DNA of 64,000 bases, taken from assembly GCF_001676875.1 (NCBI RefSeq), contig NZ_JYKA01000003.1, forward strand, positions 1 to 64,000, written 5' to 3'. The stretch comes from Chromobacterium subtsugae. GTDB lineage: Bacteria; Pseudomonadota; Gammaproteobacteria; Burkholderiales; Chromobacteriaceae. The notes beneath the pieces were generated by a model. It worked only from the letters and a program-made list of their open reading frames with translations, was not told the DNA's origin and made no database searches. Numbering within the stretch: position 1 is the first letter of the stretch; every line of letters begins with the position of its first letter. Of the stretch, positions 53,117-61,730 are shown one piece after another. Position numbers and translations under genes: made by a program.

Positions 53117-54994
53117 TCAGGGCGTTTCCTGGTCGCACAGGATGATGTTGCGGCCCGCCAGCTTGGCCTCGTACAGCAGCTTGTCGGCGCGCGACGCCAT
53201 CTGCGACGGCGTGTCGCCGGGTCGCCAGTCGGTGATGCCGCCGCTGAAGGTGATCGGTTGCTCGACCACCGACACGGTGGAGCGGGTCAGCGCCATCTGC
53301 ATGCGGCTCATCACTTTCTGGGCGTCGCGCAGGCGGGTGTAGGGGAAGATCACCATGAATTCCTCTCCGCCGATGCGGGCGTTGATGTCGGTGTTGCGGG
53401 TGGTGTCGCGCAAGGCGTTGGCCACCGCCACCAACACGTTGTCGCCGGCCTGATGGCCATGCTGGTCGTTGAATTTCTTGAAGTGGTCGATATCGAACAC
53501 CGCTATCGCCATGGTCTGGCCATAGCGTTCGCAGCGGCTGATTTCGTCGCGCAGCACCGTGTCGGCGTGGCGGCGATTGTAGAGGCGGGTCAGCGGGTCG
53601 GTCACCGCCATCTCGGCCAGCTGCAGATTGCTCTCGTGCAGTTGCTGCTCCAGCAGCTTGCGGCCCGAGATGTCATACAGCGCGATCAGCGACGACGGGT
53701 GGTTGCCGCGGCCCAGTTTCTGCAGCGAGACGATTGCCCACAGCCGGCTTTGGTCTTCCAGCTCCAGCTCCACCTCGCGCTGCATCACGTCTTCGTTTTC
53801 CGCCAGCCATTGCTCGACCGGCTGCAGCTTCAGCGGCAGGTTCAGTTCGTGGCTGGCGCTTTCGTCCGGCGCGCGCGGCGGCAGCCGCAGCAGCTCGCGC
53901 GCCGGCGCGTTGGCGTGCTGGATGCGGCAGGTGCGCGGGTTGACCAGCAAGAGCGCCAGCGGCGCGGTGTCCAGCACCAGCCGGGCCTGCTCCTCGCTGT
54001 CGCGGATTCTCTCGCTGCCGCGCAGCAGCTGCTGGTGCTGGCGCAGATTGGACAGGTGCTTGCGCAGCGCCAGCAAGGTCAGCGCGGCGACGAACAGCCA
54101 GCCGGGCAGGGCCAGCCAGGCCTTGTCCCAGACGTAGCGGGTGAAGTCCTGCCGCGAGATGCCCACCGCCACCTGGAACGGATAATTGCCGGTCTGGCGC
54201 ATGCTGTACAGCCGCATCGAGCCATCGAAGCTGGACGGCGCGCTGAACAGGGTCTGGTTGGCGTCGTGCGACAGGATCATGTGCGCCTGCAGCGGGCGGT
54301 AGCTTTGCGGGTCGTGCCCGGCTACCTGCGGCCAGCGCGCCACGGTGAGCTGGCGCTGGTCCAGCACCAGGATTTCGCCATGCTCGCCCACCGTCAGCCG
54401 GCTGACCTCGTCCTGGAAGAAGTTGTGGTTGATCAGGCCGGTGGCCATGCCTATCAGGTTGCCGTCGCCGTCGTGCAGCTTGTTGGCCAGCACGATGCCG
54501 CCCTCGGTGGGGCTGTGCGTGACGGCGGTGTAATTGCTTTCCTGCGGGTCGATGCGGTGCAGCCAGCGGCAGAATTCGTTGTGGCGCGAGCGCGGCAGGC
54601 TGCTGCGGCTGCTGCTGAAGATGGTCTGGCAGGCGGTGTCGACGATCTCGATTTGGCTGAGGTAAGGCGCCAGCTGCAATTGCTGCTGCAGCTTCTGTTG
54701 CAGCTTCTGCTGCGCCTCGGGGCTTTGGCCGCCGCTGCGCAGCAGGTGTTGGACTTCCGGAATCTGGTTGCTGCTTTGCAGGATCAGCCCGGCTTCGTGG
54801 ATGCCGGAGCTGAGTCGTTCCGCCAGCAGCTGGCTCAGGCCGCTGGCCTGGTGCCCGGCCTCGTTTTCCACCTGGCGGTAGCTGACGGCGAGATCGAGCA
54901 GCACCAGCCCGAGGGTGACCAGCAGAAACAGCGCCGCCCCCCACTTGGCATGGCGGGCGGAGCGTGAGCCGTGTTTGCGCGGGGTCAGGTCCAT
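53117..54994 (-). CDS. Membrane diguanylate cyclase with periplasmic sensor and PAS domain
   Basis: A 625-residue inner-membrane protein. TM1 at about residues 18-40 and TM2 at about 290-312 bracket a periplasmic domain of the dCACHE type. A PAS domain (about 335-450) follows, then GGDEF. The active-site motif is RIGGEEFMVIFP (GGEEF near residue 540), and an RNTD inhibitory site lies five residues before it, so it should make c-di-GMP and be product-inhibited. It ends with a short tail. It is convergent with the NUDIX gene. Confidence 0.92.
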   Translation of the reverse strand: MDLTPRKHGSRSARHAKWGAALFLLVTLGLVLLDLAVSYRQVENEAGHQASGLSQLLAERLSSGIHEAGLILQSSNQIPEVQHLLRSGGQSPEAQQKLQQKLQQQLQLAPYLSQIEIVDTACQTIFSSSRSSLPRSRHNEFCRWLHRIDPQESNYTAVTHSPTEGGIVLANKLHDGDGNLIGMATGLINHNFFQDEVSRLTVGEHGEILVLDQRQLTVARWPQVAGHDPQSYRPLQAHMILSHDANQTLFSAPSSFDGSMRLYSMRQTGNYPFQVAVGISRQDFTRYVWDKAWLALPGWLFVAALTLLALRKHLSNLRQHQQLLRGSERIRDSEEQARLVLDTAPLALLLVNPRTCRIQHANAPARELLRLPPRAPDESASHELNLPLKLQPVEQWLAENEDVMQREVELELEDQSRLWAIVSLQKLGRGNHPSSLIALYDISGRKLLEQQLHESNLQLAEMAVTDPLTRLYNRRHADTVLRDEISRCERYGQTMAIAVFDIDHFKKFNDQHGHQAGDNVLVAVANALRDTTRNTDINARIGGEEFMVIFPYTRLRDAQKVMSRMQMALTRSTVSVVEQPITFSGGITDWRPGDTPSQMASRADKLLYEAKLAGRNIILCDQETP

Positions 54995-55072
54995 GGGCGG
55001 CGGCAGACGTATGCTTGGCTTGTGGAAGGCATCCCTTCAGTATGACAGCTAACGCCGCCGCTGCGTAGTCGC

Positions 55073-55915
55073 TTACAGGGTGAAGCGCATGGACAGGTCG
55101 ACGGCGCGGATGTCCTTGGTCAGCTTGCCGACCGAGATGCGGTCGACGCCGGTGGCCGCGATGGCGCGCACGCTGTCCAGGTCGATGCCGCCCGAGGCTT
55201 CCAGCTGGGCGCGGCCGGCGCTCAGGGCGACGGCGGCGCGCATCTGCTCCAGCGACATATTGTCCAGCAGCACCAGCTTGGCGCCGTTCTCCAACGCGTC
55301 CTCCAGTTGCGCCAGCGTCTCGACTTCGATTTGCAGCGTCACGCCGGGCGGCAGGTCTTGCAGCGCCTGCCGCATCGCTTCGGCCACGCCGCCGGCCGCC
55401 ATGATGTGGTTTTCCTTGATCAGGATGCCGTCGAACAGGCCGACGCGCTGATTGTGGCCGCCGCCGGCGGTCACCGCGTATTTCTGCGCCAGACGCAGGC
55501 CGGGAACGGTTTTGCGGGTGTCCAGGATGCGGGCGCGGTGGCCGGCCGCGGCCTCGACGTAGCGGCGGGTCTCGGTGGCGACGGCGGACAGCAGCTGCAG
55601 GAAGTTGAGCGCGCTGCGCTCGGCGGTGAGCAGCGCGCGCGCCGGGCCGGAGATACGGCACAGTTCGCTGCCGGCGGCGACCGACTCGCCTTCGGCCACC
55701 CGCCATTGCACAGCGCAGCGGCTGTCCACCTGGCGGAAGCATTCATCGAACCAGGCCTGGCCGCAGATCACCGCGTCCTCGCGCGCGATCACCCGCGCCG
55801 CGCCGGTCTTGTCCGCGTCTATCAGGCGGGCGGTCCAATCGCATTGGCCGATGTCTTCGGCCAGGGCTTGGCCAACTTGCTGGGCAATCAGGTGCTGAGC
55901 GGGTAGGGCGGGCAT
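55073..55915 (-). CDS. nadC: Nicotinate-nucleotide pyrophosphorylase (quinolinate phosphoribosyltransferase)
   Basis: Converts quinolinate to nicotinate mononucleotide in NAD synthesis. The 280-residue protein has ILDTRKTVPGLRLAQKYAV, GGGHNQRVGLFDGILIKENHI, LLDNMS, EASGGIDLD and GVDRISVGKLTK. GGAG lies six bases before the ATG at 55915, which is better than the ATG at 55927. nadA and nadB are not nearby. Confidence 0.96.
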   Translation of the reverse strand: MPALPAQHLIAQQVGQALAEDIGQCDWTARLIDADKTGAARVIAREDAVICGQAWFDECFRQVDSRCAVQWRVAEGESVAAGSELCRISGPARALLTAERSALNFLQLLSAVATETRRYVEAAAGHRARILDTRKTVPGLRLAQKYAVTAGGGHNQRVGLFDGILIKENHIMAAGGVAEAMRQALQDLPPGVTLQIEVETLAQLEDALENGAKLVLLDNMSLEQMRAAVALSAGRAQLEASGGIDLDSVRAIAATGVDRISVGKLTKDIRAVDLSMRFTL

Positions 55916-56045
55916 GCGGGTCTCCATCCAAAAGCGTATTGTACCGGCCCGCGCGGCAAAAGGGAGGGCTTTGCGGCGACGAAGCGCGCCAGTTTGTCCG
56001 GCGGCTCTGTTATGCTGAAGGCAGTCTGATCGCAAGTGTATCGTC

Positions 56046-56720
56046 ATGGATCTATCGGCTTTGCAGTTTGGCGCGTGGCCGCTCGGGCTGGCCAATGCGC
56101 TGGCGCTGGCGGCCCTGGCCTGGGCCGGCGCCGGGGTGCGCTGGCGCGAGCTGGAGCACGGCGCGCTCAACGCCTGGATGGGCGCCTGCGTGCTGGACCT
56201 GGCGCTGTGGCTGTTGCGCGCCGGCCTGCTGCCCGGCCTGTCCTTCCATCTGCTGGGCGGCGCCCTGTTCGCCTTGCTGATGGGGCCGCGGCTGGCGCTG
56301 CTGGCCCTGGCCGCGGTGCAGGCGGCGCTAGCGGCCGGCGGCCACGCCGACTGGCGGGCGCTGGGCTTGAACTGGCTGCTGACCGCGTTGCCGGCGGTGG
56401 GCGTGGCGGCGTCGGCTCTGGCCCTGGCGCGCCGTTTCCTGCCGCCGCATTTCTTTGTCTATGTGTTCGTCAACGGCTTCCTGGCCGCCGGCGCCAGCCT
56501 GTTCGCTGCCGCCCTGTGCGGCATGGCGGCCTTGGCGGCGGCGGGGGCGTATCCGTGGGAGACGCTGCTGGACGACGCCGTGCCTTACTATTTTCTGCTG
56601 TCGTGGTCGGAGGCCTTCACGACCGGGCTGCTGCTGGCGGTGCTGATTGTTTACAAACCGCAGTGGGTGGCGACGTTCGATGACGGCCGTTATCTCGGCG
56701 ACAAGCCGGGCAATCGTTGA
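56046..56720 (+). CDS. CbiM-like energy-coupling-factor permease family protein (COG3235 type)
   Basis: A 224-residue protein with about six membrane spans. The segment FHLLGGALFALLMGPRLALL resembles the CbiM/NikM substrate-binding permeases of nickel and cobalt importers, but the N-terminal metal-binding Met-His pattern of true CbiM is absent. No ATPase or CbiN/CbiQ genes adjoin it. Cargo is unknown; a link to the B12 genes 22 kb away is only a guess. It is divergent from nadC and 12 bases before the MAPEG gene. Confidence 0.68.
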   Translation: MDLSALQFGAWPLGLANALALAALAWAGAGVRWRELEHGALNAWMGACVLDLALWLLRAGLLPGLSFHLLGGALFALLMGPRLALLALAAVQAALAAGGHADWRALGLNWLLTALPAVGVAASALALARRFLPPHFFVYVFVNGFLAAGASLFAAALCGMAALAAAGAYPWETLLDDAVPYYFLLSWSEAFTTGLLLAVLIVYKPQWVATFDDGRYLGDKPGNR

Positions 56721-56732
56721 GGGAGGATCGCC

Positions 56733-57116
56733 ATGCCGTTCGTATTGTGGAGTCTGTTGTTGGCGGCGCTGCTGCCGCTGATCTGGGCCGGCGTCGCCAA
56801 GGCCGGGGTGAAGTACGACAATCACCGGCCGCGCGAGGAGGCGGCGCGGGCCAGCGGCTACCGGCAGCGCGCCGGCTGGGCGCAGCAAAATGCCTGGGAG
56901 GCGCTGCCGACCTGGACCGCCGCGGTGGTCGCGGCCTGGCTGATGAAGGTGCCGGAGGCGGCGATGAACGCCGCCGCCGCCGTGTTCATCCTGGCGCGGG
57001 CGACGCATGGCTTGCTGTATCTGGCGGACAAGGCCTCGCTGCGTTCGTTGTCCTGGCTGATAGGCTTGCTGGCGGCGCTGTACCTGTTCCTGCGCGCCAG
57101 CGGCGTGCTGGGCTGA
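56733..57116 (+). CDS. MAPEG family membrane protein
   Basis: A 127-residue four-helix membrane protein. The family pattern is seen in YDNHRPRE, RAGWAQQNAWEALP and LARATHGLLYLADK. Eukaryotic MAPEG members are glutathione S-transferases or leukotriene synthases; bacterial ones are poorly known. GGGAGG precedes the ATG. It is probably co-transcribed with the CbiM-like gene. Confidence 0.85.
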   Translation: MPFVLWSLLLAALLPLIWAGVAKAGVKYDNHRPREEAARASGYRQRAGWAQQNAWEALPTWTAAVVAAWLMKVPEAAMNAAAAVFILARATHGLLYLADKASLRSLSWLIGLLAALYLFLRASGVLG

Positions 57117-57153
57117 GGCCGGCGGCGGAGCGCGGGCCGCTCCGCCCGAAGCC

Positions 57154-57762
57154 TTACAGCCAGCCTTGCTCGCGCAGCGTGCGCTGCAGGCTGTCGAAGC
57201 CTATGGTGTGGAATGCCTGCCAGCCTTCGGCGCGGGCGGCCGCCACGCATTCGATGTTGTCGTCGAAGAAGGCGATGTCCGCCGGCGCCAGCCCCAGCGT
57301 CTGCTGCACGTGGCGGTAGATTTCCGGCTGCGGCTTGCGCAGGCGCAGCTGGAACGAGGCGAAGGTGTGGCCGAACAGGTCCAGCAGCTGGAATTCCTCG
57401 CTCACCTGCTGCCAGTGCAGGCTGTTGATATTGCTGAGCGCCGCCAGCTGCCAGTCGGCGGACAGCTTTTCCAGCAGCGCCCGCGCGCCGGGGAAGGCGC
57501 CGCGGTTCCAGCTGCGCAACTGGGCCTGCATCGCCTCGGCCGACAGGTCGAGCCGCAGCTCGTCCGCCATGGCGGCGCTGAATTCCAGCGGCGTGCATGC
57601 GCCCAGATCCAGCTTTTCCGTCCAGTGGAAATGCATCCAGAACAGCCTGGCCTCTTCGCGGCTGAGGCGGCCGCCGGACAGGCGGATCAGCGGATCGATG
57701 CCGTTCCAGTCGACCAGCACGCCGCCCAGATCGAACACCAGCACAGTCGGTTTCTTGCTCAT
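57154..57762 (-). CDS. HAD-superfamily hydrolase, subfamily IA
   Basis: A 202-residue protein with HAD motif I as FDLGGVLVDW (the second Asp replaced by Gly, as in YihX-like sugar phosphatases), motif II in ALSNINS, motif III Lys in LRKPQPEIY and motif IV FFDDNIEC. It likely removes phosphate from a small sugar phosphate, but the substrate is unknown. It is convergent with the MAPEG gene. Confidence 0.85.
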   Translation of the reverse strand: MSKKPTVLVFDLGGVLVDWNGIDPLIRLSGGRLSREEARLFWMHFHWTEKLDLGACTPLEFSAAMADELRLDLSAEAMQAQLRSWNRGAFPGARALLEKLSADWQLAALSNINSLHWQQVSEEFQLLDLFGHTFASFQLRLRKPQPEIYRHVQQTLGLAPADIAFFDDNIECVAAARAEGWQAFHTIGFDSLQRTLREQGWL

Positions 57763-57845
57763 TGCGTCCTGCTCTCCATTGCGTGGTTCACGGATACGTG
57801 TTGCTAGCTTGAGTGGCGCCGGCGCGGCATGGTTCCCGGCCGGCC

Positions 57846-58871
57846 TCAGAGTATCAAGGGCTCCGGCTCCAGCCTGACGCCGAAGCGCTGCGCCACGGTG
57901 TCCTGCACCTTGCGGGCCAAGGCCTCGATTTCGCTGCCTCGCGCCTGGCCGTAGTTGACCAGCACCAGCGCCTGTTTCTCATGCACGCCGGCGTCGCCAT
58001 CGCGATAGCCCTTCAGCCCGCATTGGTCTATCAGCCAGCCGGCGGCCAGCTTCACCTGGCCGTCCGGCGCGGGGTAGTGCGGCAGCTGCGGGTGTTCGGC
58101 CAACAACGCCTCGGCGCGGGTCAGCGATACCACCGGGTTCTTGAAGAAGCTGCCGGCGTTGCCCAGCGCCGCCGGGTCGGGCAGCTTGCTCTGGCGGATG
58201 GCGATGACGGCGCGGCTGACGTCCAGCGGCGTCGGCGCGCTGATGCCTTGCCGCTCCAGCTGCTGCAGGATGTCGCCGTAGCCGGTGCGCGGCCGCGCCG
58301 CGCGGGAGAGGCGGAAGCGCGCCGCGGTCACCAGCAGCTTGCCGGCGGCTTCATGCTTGAACACGCTGTCGCGGTAGCCGAAGCGGCAGTCGGCGTTGGA
58401 CAGCGTCAGCGCTTCGCCGCCGCGCTCCAGCTGCGCGCACGCCACTTCTTGCAGATGGTCCTTCACCTCGACGCCGTAGGCACCGATGTTCTGCACCGGA
58501 CAGGCGCCTACGGTGCCGGGAATCAGGCTGAGGTTTTCCAGGCCGTACCAGCCTTGCGCCAGCGTGTGCAGCACGAAGTCGTGCCAGTTTTCGCCGGCGG
58601 CGGCCTCGACCAGCACATCGTCGCCGTTCTGTTCCAGCAGGCGAATGCCGGTCAGCGCCACTTTCACCACCAGGCCGGGGTAGTCGCGGGTCAGCAGCAG
58701 GTTGCTGCCGCCGCCCAGCCACAGCACCGGGCCCTGGCGGTAAAGCGGATGCGCCAGCAGCGCGGACAGGTCGGCCAGGTCGTCCAGCCGGCAGAAGTGC
58801 GCGGCGCGGGCGGCCAGGCCGAAGGTGTTGTGCGGGCGCAGATCGTAGTCGGCGCTAAACTGCAGGCTCAT
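57846..58871 (-). CDS. murB: UDP-N-acetylenolpyruvoylglucosamine reductase MurB
   Basis: Flavin enzyme of peptidoglycan synthesis. The 341-residue protein is type I (E. coli-like): NTFGLAARA, WLGGGSNLLL, IPGTVGACPVQNIGAYG, FGYRDSVFK, catalytic Ser in NAGSFFKNP, and AGWLIDQCGLKG. The ATG at 58871 overlaps the stop of the MATE gene (ATGA), so the two are translationally coupled. Confidence 0.96.
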   Translation of the reverse strand: MSLQFSADYDLRPHNTFGLAARAAHFCRLDDLADLSALLAHPLYRQGPVLWLGGGSNLLLTRDYPGLVVKVALTGIRLLEQNGDDVLVEAAAGENWHDFVLHTLAQGWYGLENLSLIPGTVGACPVQNIGAYGVEVKDHLQEVACAQLERGGEALTLSNADCRFGYRDSVFKHEAAGKLLVTAARFRLSRAARPRTGYGDILQQLERQGISAPTPLDVSRAVIAIRQSKLPDPAALGNAGSFFKNPVVSLTRAEALLAEHPQLPHYPAPDGQVKLAAGWLIDQCGLKGYRDGDAGVHEKQALVLVNYGQARGSEIEALARKVQDTVAQRFGVRLEPEPLIL

Positions 58872-60265
58872 AGCAGGATTCCTTGGTCGCGGCGCAGCCG
58901 GCGGCGGCTGGCGCGGGCCAGATAATAGGTTAGCAGCAGGCCGGCCACGGTGAGGCTGATCACCAGCGCGGTCCAGAAGCCGTAAATGCCCATCCGCGGC
59001 ACGATATGGTCGGTCAATCCCAGCAGGATGCCCAGTCCCAGGCCCACCACCCAGAACGAGGTGATGTGGATCAGCATCGGCACGGCGGTCACTTTGTAGC
59101 CGCGCAGCGCGCCGGAGGCGATGGTCTGCGCGGCGTCGGTCAGCTGGTAGACGGCGGCGAACAAGAGCAGCGTGGTGCCCATCGATATCACGCGCGGGTC
59201 GGCGCTGTACATCCACATGATGGGCGCGCGCAGCAGCAGCACCAGCACCATGGCCATGCCCGCCATCGCCAGCCCCATCAGCAGGCCGACGCCGGAAATG
59301 AAGCGCGCGGCCTGGTAATCGCCGGCGCCGGCGTGGTGGCCGACCCGCACCGACAGCGCGGTGGCCACGCTCTGCGGCAGCATGTAGATCAGGCTGGAGA
59401 AATTCAGCACCGACTGGTGGGTGGCGACGACGACGGTGCCTAGCTCGGCGATCAGCAGCGCGATGAAGGAAAACAGGCTGACTTCGACGAAGAAGGACAG
59501 GCCGATGGGCAGGCCCAGTTTCAAAAAGGCGGCGAAGCGGCGCCAGTCGGGGCGGGCGATGCCGGCGAGGATGCGGTTGCCGGCGAATTTCTTATGCCAG
59601 CTCACGTAGCCTAGCAAGGCCAGGCAGTTGAACCAGAACACCGCGCCGGTGGCCCAGCCGCAGCCGGCGCCGCCCATGCGGGGGAAGCCGAACAAGCCGT
59701 GGATCAGGATGTAGTTGAGCGGAATGTTCAGGGCCAGCGCGATCAGGCTGACCACCATGATGGCCTTGGGGTGGCCCAGGCTGGACGCGTAGGCGTGCAG
59801 CGCGCGGTGGGCCATCGCCGCCGGCATGCCGACGGCGGCGCCGGTGATGAACAGCATCACCTTGGCTATCACTTCCTGCGGCAGGTGCAGCCACTGGCGC
59901 AGCGCGGGTTCCAGCGCGATCATCAGCGCGCCGCCCAGCGTGCCCAGCAGCAGGCCGAACCACAGGCCCTGGCCGGCGTCGCGGCCGAAGCCGCGCGCGT
60001 CGCCGGAACCCAGATGGTGCGACAGGATGGGATTGAGCGCGGCCACCACGCCCATCAGCGTCACGTAGACGGTGATGAACACGCTGGCGCCGAGCGAAAC
60101 CGCGGCCAGATCGTCGGTGCCGACGCGGCCGGCCATTACGGTGTCGACGAAGCCGGTGGCCACCTGGGCGATCTGGGCCACCATCATCGGCAGAGCCAGG
60201 CGGGCGATCTGGCGCCCTTCGCGCAGAATCTCCGAGCGCGAGGCGTGGTTGAGTTCAAACAGCAT
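58868..60265 (-). CDS. MATE-family multidrug/sodium antiporter (NorM-like)
   Basis: A 465-residue membrane protein with twelve predicted spans in two homologous halves. The N-terminal block (LALPMMVAQIAQVATGFVDTVMAGRVG) and the second half (LPQSVATALSVRVGHHAGAG) are typical of NorM exporters, which use Na+ or H+ to expel cationic drugs. The ATG at 60265 directly follows a TTG that also keeps the frame; I use the ATG, with AGGA upstream. murB follows with a 4-base overlap. Confidence 0.92.
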   Translation of the reverse strand: MLFELNHASRSEILREGRQIARLALPMMVAQIAQVATGFVDTVMAGRVGTDDLAAVSLGASVFITVYVTLMGVVAALNPILSHHLGSGDARGFGRDAGQGLWFGLLLGTLGGALMIALEPALRQWLHLPQEVIAKVMLFITGAAVGMPAAMAHRALHAYASSLGHPKAIMVVSLIALALNIPLNYILIHGLFGFPRMGGAGCGWATGAVFWFNCLALLGYVSWHKKFAGNRILAGIARPDWRRFAAFLKLGLPIGLSFFVEVSLFSFIALLIAELGTVVVATHQSVLNFSSLIYMLPQSVATALSVRVGHHAGAGDYQAARFISGVGLLMGLAMAGMAMVLVLLLRAPIMWMYSADPRVISMGTTLLLFAAVYQLTDAAQTIASGALRGYKVTAVPMLIHITSFWVVGLGLGILLGLTDHIVPRMGIYGFWTALVISLTVAGLLLTYYLARASRRRLRRDQGILL

Positions 60266-60339
60266 CAAATCCTGCCGGCATGGGTGCGAAACAGCACATT
60301 ATAGCCGGCGCGCCCGCTTACTGTCTGCGTGCGTACCGA

Positions 60340-60639
60340 CTAGAAGCGCACCGGCGGATCGCGGCGCAGATCGCAGCTGATGATCAGCGTTTCTCCGAAG
60401 CGGGTGTTGATCGCCAGCGCGTCGGCAAGGCTGATGTCGTGCACGGTGAGATGCTGTTCATGGTGATCGAGGCTGTAGCCCTGTTCGCGGGCGAAGGCGG
60501 CGAGATCGTAAAGGGCGCTGTCGTCGCTGGACGGCAGCGGTGTGGCGCTCAGGCTGCCACAGAGGGGGCGAGGTCTTCCCACGGCGTCGTAAATCGCAAA
60601 AGAAAAATCGGCATAGCTGTCTTGCTGGCAATCGTACAT
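60340..60639 (-). CDS. Hypothetical protein
   Basis: A 99-residue protein I do not recognise. It opens with MYDCQQDSYADFSFAIYDAV and contains an acidic middle and a C-terminal half with predicted alternation of strand and helix (YSLDHHEQHLTVHDISLADA). There is no signal peptide or membrane span. The codon third positions look like those of neighbouring genes, and GGGAG stands six bases before the ATG, which supports a real gene. Confidence 0.65.
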   Translation of the reverse strand: MYDCQQDSYADFSFAIYDAVGRPRPLCGSLSATPLPSSDDSALYDLAAFAREQGYSLDHHEQHLTVHDISLADALAINTRFGETLIISCDLRRDPPVRF

Positions 60640-60990
60640 ACGGCTCTCCCAAGGTCGGTCGCGCTGCGCGTGCCGGGCGGGTGGCCGTCGGCGACGCTTT
60701 AGCAGGATTTCTCGGCGCCCTGCAAGTTGTCATTAACTCGGCGCCTGGACGACCGCCGGATGGCGGCGCGTCCCGCGTCGATCAGACGGCTTGCGGGGGA
60801 GAGCGGTACGGCGCCAAGGCTGTGTCGCAGCCATGAAAAAACCCGCTGGCCACTTTACATCAGGAGCGCAAGCGGGTTCACCGTATACGCTTTAGCTGGC
60901 ATTTGTATCGCGCCCGCAAGCTGTGTCAAATCGGCGCATGAACATCAGAATATGCCGCTGGCAGGGGGCTGTCAACCCTGGCCGCCGCGC
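60640..60990. other. Non-coding gap between hypothetical gene and kdpE
   Basis: This 351-base gap holds the presumed promoter of the small hypothetical gene and, at 60835-60879, a terminator-like hairpin facing the kdp transcript. I see nothing else in it. Confidence 0.6.
60835..60879 (-). terminator. Terminator of the kdp transcript
   Basis: On the minus strand AACCCGCT pairs with AGCGGGTT around a 23-base loop and is followed by TTTT. It lies about 110 bases after the kdpE stop. The long loop lowers confidence. Confidence 0.6.
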
Positions 60991-61710
60991 TCAGGCGGTC
61001 TGGTTGCGGCTGGGGTCGCTTTCCACCAGCCGGTAGCCGACGCCGGTTTCGGTGACGATGTGGCGCGGCATCGCCGGGTTGTCTTCCAGCTTTTGCCGCA
61101 GGTGGCCCATGTAGACGCGCAGGTACTGGTTGTGCTCGGAGAACGACGGCCCCCATACCGCCAGCAGCAGCTCGCGGTGGGTGATGACTTTGCCGGCGTT
61201 GCGGATCAGCGTGGACAACAGCCGGTATTCGATCGGCGTCAGGTGCACCGGCGCATCGCCCTTGTGCACCAGGCGGTTGACCAGGTCGATCTTGATGTCG
61301 CCGAAGTGGAAGTTCTGCTGCGGCGCGGCGCTGCCCTGGATGCGGCGCCGCAGCAGCACGCGGATGCGCGCCAGGCATTCGGCCACGCCGAAGGGCTTGG
61401 TCAGGTAGTCGTCGGCGCCGGCGTCCAGCGCCGCCACCTTTTCCGTTTCCTGGGTGCGGGCCGACAGCACCAGGATGGGAATGTCGGTCCACTCGCGCAG
61501 GCTCTTGATCACGTCGATGCCGTTCATGTCCGGCAGGCCCAGGTCCAGTATCACCATGTCGGGTTTGCGGGTGGCCACTTCTATCTGGCCCTGCTTGCCG
61601 GTTTCGGCCTCGTAGACGGTGAGCCTTTCCTCATCCAGCGCCGACGACAGGAAGCGGCGGATCGGTTTTTCATCTTCGATGATCACTACGGAAATCGGTG
61701 CGTCGTTCAT
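60991..61710 (-). CDS. kdpE: KdpE response regulator
   Basis: A 239-residue OmpR-type regulator that turns on the potassium pump genes kdpFABC. The receiver has VVIIEDEKPIRRFL, the phosphorylated Asp in VILDLGLPDMNG and the Lys in LTKPFG. The C-terminal winged helix has LTPIEYRLLSTLIRNAGKVITHRE and VETGVGYRL. It lies 20 bases after kdpD on the same transcript. Confidence 0.95.
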   Translation of the reverse strand: MNDAPISVVIIEDEKPIRRFLSSALDEERLTVYEAETGKQGQIEVATRKPDMVILDLGLPDMNGIDVIKSLREWTDIPILVLSARTQETEKVAALDAGADDYLTKPFGVAECLARIRVLLRRRIQGSAAPQQNFHFGDIKIDLVNRLVHKGDAPVHLTPIEYRLLSTLIRNAGKVITHRELLLAVWGPSFSEHNQYLRVYMGHLRQKLEDNPAMPRHIVTETGVGYRLVESDPSRNQTA

Positions 61711-61730
61711 AGGGGTTCGCTCTTCTGGTT

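Noticed and set aside
60880-60960. tRNA-like stretch upstream of the kdp terminator
   Set aside because: Short stems are visible but no acceptor/T-loop (GTTCGAATC-type) or CCA-end pattern is present.
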